From Corallochytrium limacisporum (Eukaryota; Opisthokonta), in NCBI GenBank assembly GCA_002811645.1, contig PDIP01000052.1:41847-105846 (forward strand): 64,000 nucleotides of DNA, read 5' to 3'. Of this stretch, positions 59,405 to 64,000 are shown in pieces. Within the stretch, counting starts at the first letter, position 1. The number at the start of each line of letters is the position of its first letter. A model generated the notes under the pieces. It did not search any database, was not told the origin of the DNA, and saw only the letters and a program-made list of their open reading frames with translations. A program made the position numbers and the translations under genes.

Positions 59405-59836
59405 ATGGGTAAGCCTCGTGGTCTTAGGGCGGGACGTAAGCTCCGCAACCATCGTCGGGAACAGCGTTGGGCTGATTTGGCCTACAAGAAGAAGGCTCTG
59501 GGTACTGTCTGGAAGCACGCTCCCTTCAAGGGCGCCTCTCACGCCAAGGGTATCGTTCTCGAAAAGATCGGTGTTGAGGCTAAGCAGCCTAACTCTGCTA
59601 TTCGCAAGTGTGTGCGCGTTCAGCTGATCAAGAACGGTAAGAAGATCACTGCCTTCGTCCCCAATGACGGTTGCCTGAACTTTGTCGATGAGAACGACGA
59701 GGTCCTGGTCGCTGGTTTCGGTCGTGCCGGCCACGCTGTGGGTGATATTCCCGGTGTGCGTTTCAAAATCGCCAAGGTTGCCGGCGTCTCCCTGCTGGCT
59801 CTGTACAAGGAGAAGAAGGAGAAGCCTCGCAGTTAA
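59405..59836 (+). CDS. RPS23: 40S ribosomal protein S23 (uS12)
   Basis: A 143-residue protein, the same length as human RPS23. The [18 protein letters not shown] start, the [22 protein letters not shown] core and the [31 protein letters not shown] end are all conserved. The K-Q-P-N-S loop carries the proline that is hydroxylated in other eukaryotes and lies in the decoding centre of the small subunit. Codon choice is strongly biased (GGT, CGT, AAG, GTC), as expected for a highly expressed gene. It is intronless, which is unusual for ribosomal protein genes in many eukaryotes. Confidence 0.98.
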   Translation: MGKPRGLRAGRKLRNHRREQRWADLAYKKKALGTVWKHAPFKGASHAKGIVLEKIGVEAKQPNSAIRKCVRVQLIKNGKKITAFVPNDGCLNFVDENDEVLVAGFGRAGHAVGDIPGVRFKIAKVAGVSLLALYKEKKEKPRS

Positions 59837-60676
59837 ATGACCTGCTGCCTCAATCTCCTCTCCACTTGTATAGCACATATCTACACAATATCTTCTTTTC
59901 AAACGGCATTTATAATTTGAAATCATCATCCATGTACATGGTAATCACATATTAGTCAACTGCGGACCGGGGTATGACAAATCAAGATCCCTTTGATGAG
60001 GCAGATTGTTTCACGATGCATTGCTCTCATGATCTAGAGATCTAAGCAGAGTCCTTGTGGGAATATACTTCGCAATGCCTTTGGCAAAACTTTCAAACAA
60101 AATTACATTCACCCTATTTTGCATAACGTAAAGTTCTGTTGCTTGCCTTTTCTTATCGTAAATCTGTGCTGTTTTTTGTTATGGTGTGATGCATGTATCC
60201 TTCTTCCGAATGCAGTGACATGGCAAACCCCGCAAACCCTTCGCTGTCGACCTCAACGCTGCTTCGAATCTGGAACTCGAATCTCTCGGTCCCCTTCCCC
60301 ACCACCGGCCCACCCTCCCGCGCTCTGGCCTCCAACCCTCCCCTTCCCAGCTCCTCCACCTTTCGTTGCCACAATGCAGTGCCAAAACACAATTGCTCGA
60401 AAGCACAAGGGCAAATAACCGTGGAGGCCTTGGCTGACGGTCGGATGTATTTGAAGACGAATACAAAATATGGAAGACGCGCAAGAAAAGCTGCACCGAG
60501 CATTTCACTTCGCCTACAACATATTGCACTTGTGCACTTTACGTCCATGTGAGGAACGAGGATTCGACCACACTCAGACATGATGGATTAGATGGGGAAT
60601 TTAGTTTTCTCAAAGAATCATATTAATTTAGTTACATATAGCATCTGTTGTGTTTGTCTATGAATGTAGTGCGACC
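59837..60676. other. intergenic RPS23 to CLP1
   Basis: 840 bp without a recognised gene. The first part is AT-rich (RPS23 3' region); a weak C/T-rich island lies at about 60285-60360; an AT-rich leader precedes the CLP1 ATG. Confidence 0.6.
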
Positions 60677-62008
60677 ATGAACAACGGCAACCCGTCTACC
60701 GAAACGTTTGAATTGGAAAAAGGGTCAGAACTTCGGTTTGAAGTCGTCCAGGGAAAGAAAATACAGGTCAAAGTTACCGAAGGCCGGGCTGAAGTTTTTG
60801 GATATGAATTGTTAGTTGATAAAGAATACGATCTCCAACCCGGAAATTTTGGAATATTCACATTCCATGGTTGCAAGATTGATGTCATTGGACCTGCTGA
60901 GGAACCCTACGTCAGTGAAGAGACGCCCATGTTTCACTACCTCAACACAGAGCATGTCTTGAATCAGATGCGTTTGCAGTCCAAACGGATAAGGAAGCGA
61001 GACCTCGAGGCTTCCCTCGATGCATCGCCTAGGGTCATGATCTGTGGCGACGTCGGCGTCGGTAAGTCTACTCTGTCCAAAATCCTGCTCAACTATGCCG
61101 TGCGAAAGGGAAAGCCAACACTGTACGTAGATTGTGACGTGGGTCAGGGGGCAGTGACCGTACCCGGAGCGCCCGCAGCGGTGGTGGTTACTCACCCGAT
61201 TGACATGAGTGGGTTCAGCAATCTGTCACTGCCGTTGGTCTACCATTACGGTGATACGGCCCCAGGAAAGAACCCGGATCTGTACATGCACGTCTGTGAA
61301 TTGCTGGCCAATGCAGTGGACAAGCGCCTGGAAGAGGACGAGACCTTGGGACCGAACGGAGTGATCATCAACACCTGCGGTTGGATTGAGGGCTTGGGCA
61401 AAAAGCAGCTCATGGAGCTCGGATCCCTGTTCAAAGCCAATGTCATCATAGTCATTGATAACGAGCGTCTCACCAGCGAATTGAAACGGCACTACCAAAA
61501 ACTGGCCAAGGAATCTGGCGATCCGAAGGCCAAAGCCGTCCAGGTGATCCGTCTGCCCAAGAGCGGTGGTGTCGTCTCCCACAGCCAGACAGCACGCAAG
61601 GCCTCCCGTGACCGCAGCATCCGCAACTATTTCTATGGCACCGACCATTCTTTTAGCCCACACAACATTGTCGTGCCGTTCTCCGAAGTTGTGATATACC
61701 AGGCCGGTGGTGAGGATATTCCTGACAGTGTTCTGCCATTGGGCATGACTCAGGCAGACAACAAGAAGCGCATGATTTTGATTGAGCCGTCGGAGGGCTT
61801 GCGGGACCGTCTCTGCAGTGTGAGTGTGGCACAGAGGGATGATGCGGAAGGTGCGGACATTCTGCGGAGCAACATTGCCGGATTTGTAGTGATTACGAAT
61901 GTCAACATGACCAAACAGTTGATCCACTGTCTCAGTCCCCGTCCCGGACCTGGCCTACCCTCCAAATATCTGATCGCTTCTGCGGTGCAGTTCCGGGAGT
62001 CTGCATGA
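60677..62008 (+). CDS. CLP1: CLP1 polyribonucleotide 5'-hydroxyl-kinase / cleavage factor subunit
   Basis: A 443-residue protein. The N-terminal domain begins after T-E-T-F-E-L-E-K-G-S-E-L-R-F-E-V, the CLP1 signature start. The P-loop GDVGVGKST is at residues 124-132, followed by LLNYAVR-x-G-K-x-T-x-x-V-D-x-D-V-G-Q-G and I-N-T-C-G-W-I. Later motifs are R-L-P-K-S-G-G-V-V, I-R-x-Y-F-Y-G, and P-D-S-V-L-P-L-G-M-x-Q-x-D-N in the C-terminal domain, all as in human CLP1. CLP1 acts in pre-mRNA 3'-end cleavage and, in animals, as an RNA kinase with the tRNA splicing endonuclease. The P-loop Lys is present, so ATP binding is expected. The frame is open a little further upstream, but the first in-frame ATG fits the family. 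Confidence 0.95.
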   Translation: MNNGNPSTETFELEKGSELRFEVVQGKKIQVKVTEGRAEVFGYELLVDKEYDLQPGNFGIFTFHGCKIDVIGPAEEPYVSEETPMFHYLNTEHVLNQMRLQSKRIRKRDLEASLDASPRVMICGDVGVGKSTLSKILLNYAVRKGKPTLYVDCDVGQGAVTVPGAPAAVVVTHPIDMSGFSNLSLPLVYHYGDTAPGKNPDLYMHVCELLANAVDKRLEEDETLGPNGVIINTCGWIEGLGKKQLMELGSLFKANVIIVIDNERLTSELKRHYQKLAKESGDPKAKAVQVIRLPKSGGVVSHSQTARKASRDRSIRNYFYGTDHSFSPHNIVVPFSEVVIYQAGGEDIPDSVLPLGMTQADNKKRMILIEPSEGLRDRLCSVSVAQRDDAEGADILRSNIAGFVVITNVNMTKQLIHCLSPRPGPGLPSKYLIASAVQFRESA

Positions 62009-62036
62009 TCTGGGTACAGGGGATGGTAGTAGATGT

Positions 62037-62042
62037 ATTAAA
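62037..62042 (+). promoter_or_regulatory. ATTAAA polyadenylation signal for CLP1
   Basis: ATTAAA 29 nt after the CLP1 stop codon, within the 119-bp convergent gap. Confidence 0.5.
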
Positions 62043-62090
62043 ACTCACAAGATGTGATCTACATAAGATTGTGAATGTTCTATTCATACT

Positions 62091-62096
62091 TTTAAT
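62091..62096 (-). promoter_or_regulatory. ATTAAA polyadenylation signal for the MGCCC/TPR-like gene
   Basis: ATTAAA on the minus strand, 32 nt past that gene's stop codon and facing the CLP1 signal 48 nt away. Confidence 0.5.
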
Positions 62097-62127
62097 ACAC
62101 TGGTCTCTGGGAGTCTGTCTCCGTTCT

Positions 62128-62820
62128 TTACTTGGCCCGTGCCTGCACAGCCATTTCGTACTCTCTGAGGATCTGCTGCCAGTATTGTCCATCCTGGCGA
62201 GCATTGGCCGCCTGACGCAGGTACCGCTCTGCTTTGGCGTCTTTGTCACTGTTCCGGCGACGCCAGAGGAAGATACCGTAGGTGCCGCATGCGAACGCAT
62301 CATTCGGGTTCGTTTGCGCCATACGCCGCAGCACATTGTCTGCGTACTCCACGTCATTGCGGATCTTGGCCATGAATACACCAAAGTTGACCATCAGTGT
62401 CACAATTGCCATGTCGTGGATCTCCCTTGTAGCGTACTGTTTCTCAAAGCGCTTGAACAAGGAATACGCCTCCTGCTCACGCTTGTGGTTGGTCAACCAA
62501 ACGGCGTAGGCCGAAACGGTGTGAGGATTTTCGGAGTCCAGTTCCATTGCCTTCTTGAAGGCTGCCTCAATACGTACGTCGGTGGCGTGGTCCCGTCTTC
62601 TCTGCAACTTCATTTCCTCCAGAGCCTTGGCCAGATGGTGGTGAGCCTCGTTCGGCTCGGCTACGAGGGCCTCGTCAATGATCTGCATGCGCGTGCGCGG
62701 CACCACATCCGAATGTCCTGGCTTGTAGATGTCCTCACTGTTCACCAGGACCTCAAAGTTGACCCGGAACCGCTCCTGCGGCCCCATGTCAGGGGTCTTC
62801 TTACTGCAACAGCAACCCAT
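62128..62820 (-). CDS. TPR-like protein with N-terminal MGCCC dual-acylation motif
   Basis: A 230-residue, mostly helical protein. Repeated A-x-x-x-L/Y-x-x-x-A-x-x-x-x-P patterns (EAAFKKAMELDSENPHTVSAYA, about 84-105; DNVLRRMAQTNPNDAFACGTYG, about 160-182; AERYLRQAANARQDG) are typical of TPR or TPR-like helical hairpins. The N-terminus is M-G-C-C-C-S-K-K: Gly2 for N-myristoylation, Cys3-5 for palmitoylation and a basic patch after it, so plasma- or internal-membrane anchoring is likely. No enzymatic motif is seen. I do not recognise a named orthologue; a role as a membrane-tethered scaffold is inference. Stop codons of this gene and CLP1 lie 119 bp apart. Confidence 0.8.
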   Translation of the reverse strand: MGCCCSKKTPDMGPQERFRVNFEVLVNSEDIYKPGHSDVVPRTRMQIIDEALVAEPNEAHHHLAKALEEMKLQRRRDHATDVRIEAAFKKAMELDSENPHTVSAYAVWLTNHKREQEAYSLFKRFEKQYATREIHDMAIVTLMVNFGVFMAKIRNDVEYADNVLRRMAQTNPNDAFACGTYGIFLWRRRNSDKDAKAERYLRQAANARQDGQYWQQILREYEMAVQARAK

Positions 62821-64000
62821 GGTTCACCGGTTTTGCTCTGTTTATATTCTACCGAAGACTCACGGGCGGGATTCAAGGCAATGAGGCTATTGCATCCGAT
62901 GTACCAGCACGAGATCCTGACCCACGGAAACCCCCAGTGGCTCCGTCCTATGCTTGCCATAAACTCTCCGCAACCACAGTATGTGTTTCTTCAGCTCAAG
63001 CAGCCACTTCTTCGGACGTACCCGCTGATATTCCACCGGACAGCAAAAATGTTTCACGCGTTGCGGTGCAAGGCGGAACCATCATAGAGAGTGACTCTTT
63101 CCGCAGAACATAATCCACTACCGGTAGTCAACGCTGAGCAAGGATGGAACGAAAGCGAATGGCTCTCAGTGATTCGAAGAACCCGAGGTGGCCGGCCTTG
63201 TGGGTTTCTCTTCGGCTTGTTATGTCTCTTCACCGTTTCGGTTCTACCAGCTTACCAAACTTTTCCCCCTTGTTTACGCGCGCAGCGGACCGACCCCCTT
63301 CCTCTCCCCGTCCCGGGTTACCTACGGTGCGAGTCAAACAAAGGGGACAAAAGAAAACTCACTCCCCCTCCTCCCACCCCCCCCCTCTTCTTTCCCTTCT
63401 CTCTCTACGTATACTACAACTTTCCAACCAAAGAAAAAAGTCCCACATTCGACCCCCTCCCCGGGCTCCTCGCAAAAGCATAAGCAGCATCCGGCACGGC
63501 GACTCTGTTTGGTTGCGAGGGAGAGAAGCGGTGACACAGCGTAAAGGAAACAAAGTTTTAAAAAAACCCGTGAAAAATTAGGAGCAAATTAGCGGAGCCA
63601 GAAAAGTTTTCTTAAAAAAAAGGGGAGGGGTGGTGTGTGCAAAGGCAAAAAAAAAAAGAAAGAAACTGGTCGCGGGGCCGCCAAAATTGAAGTACCGCTG
63701 TGGTTGGGAAGGGGGGAGGGAGGGTAGGCCAAGGGGCGGGTCTTCTACACAGCGGCGCCTCCCTCTCTCTCTCGCTCTCTCCCCTCCCTGCAGTCTCACC
63801 GTAGGGACGGGTGAAAAATTGACCTGGAATTCTAAGTCCCGTATATAAATCTTCACGGGAGACGCCTGCCAATTGCAGTACCACCCTCTGTCTGGTATGT
63901 CAGGGTCAAAACTCCGAAAAACTTGACTCCCGAGGATCTTTTTCAATCTTGATTGTATAATAATTTATATTGATTGTATTCTATTTCATTATATTTTGCT
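62821..64000. other. right edge, intergenic: promoter side of the MGCCC gene
   Basis: No gene recognised. Mixed sequence to about 63250, a C/T-rich island (63295-63420), A-rich and G-rich tracts (63540-63730), a CT-rich tract (63755-63790), and AT-rich DNA to the edge. Confidence 0.6.

Noticed and set aside
60650-60676. Upstream GTG start for CLP1
   Set aside because: Non-ATG; the ATG at 60677 aligns with the family N-terminus. The same reasoning removes the TTG start at 22336 for the ZnT6-like gene.

Overview
This 64 kb window is nuclear DNA from a eukaryote with almost no introns. Every recognisable gene reads as one uninterrupted frame in the standard code, and several are followed by AATAAA or ATTAAA. 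The gene set (SREBP, ribosomal S6 kinase, LIS1, UBE2L3-type E2, ZnT6-type SLC30, SLO-type K+ channel, CLP1, single-chain NADH glutamate synthase, N-domain-less mitochondrial ClpB) suggests an opisthokont or close relative, such as a unicellular holozoan or early fungal-grade organism. I cannot name the species from the sequence.

Layout: SLO K+ channel (cut by the left edge, +); mitochondrial ATP synthase OSCP (+); MDR quinone oxidoreductase-like (+); a disordered protein with a PABIR/FAM122A-like PP2A-B55 inhibitor motif (+); an unrecognised basic protein (-); mitochondrial ClpB/Hsp78 (-); UBE2L3-like E2 (-); LIS1 (-); ZnT6-like transporter (+); a 6 kb gene-poor stretch; SREBP (+); S6 kinase (-); a 5.4 kb gene-poor stretch with an assembly gap; SelW-like Rdx protein (+); COX5B (-); NADH-GOGAT (-); a 7.9 kb gene-poor stretch; RPS23 (+); CLP1 (+); an MGCCC acylated TPR-like protein (-); a gene-free right edge.

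The genes do not form an operon or an obvious pathway. Themes are mitochondrial energy and proteostasis (OSCP, COX5B, ClpB), nutrient and TOR-linked signalling (S6K, SREBP, GOGAT), PP2A/cell-cycle control (PABIR-like) and RNA/translation (CLP1, RPS23).

The clearest structural pattern lies between genes. Every gap that contains a gene 5' end carries polypurine/polypyrimidine islands with GA, CT or CA/TG microsatellites and C(n)G(n) palindromes, usually about 250-700 bp upstream of the start codon. The four convergent (3'-3') gaps, all short, have none. The proteins most worth a second look are the PABIR-like protein, the E2 with an unexpected pair of active-site aspartates, the ZnT6-like protein with a His-rich tail, and the SLO channel with a depleted voltage sensor.
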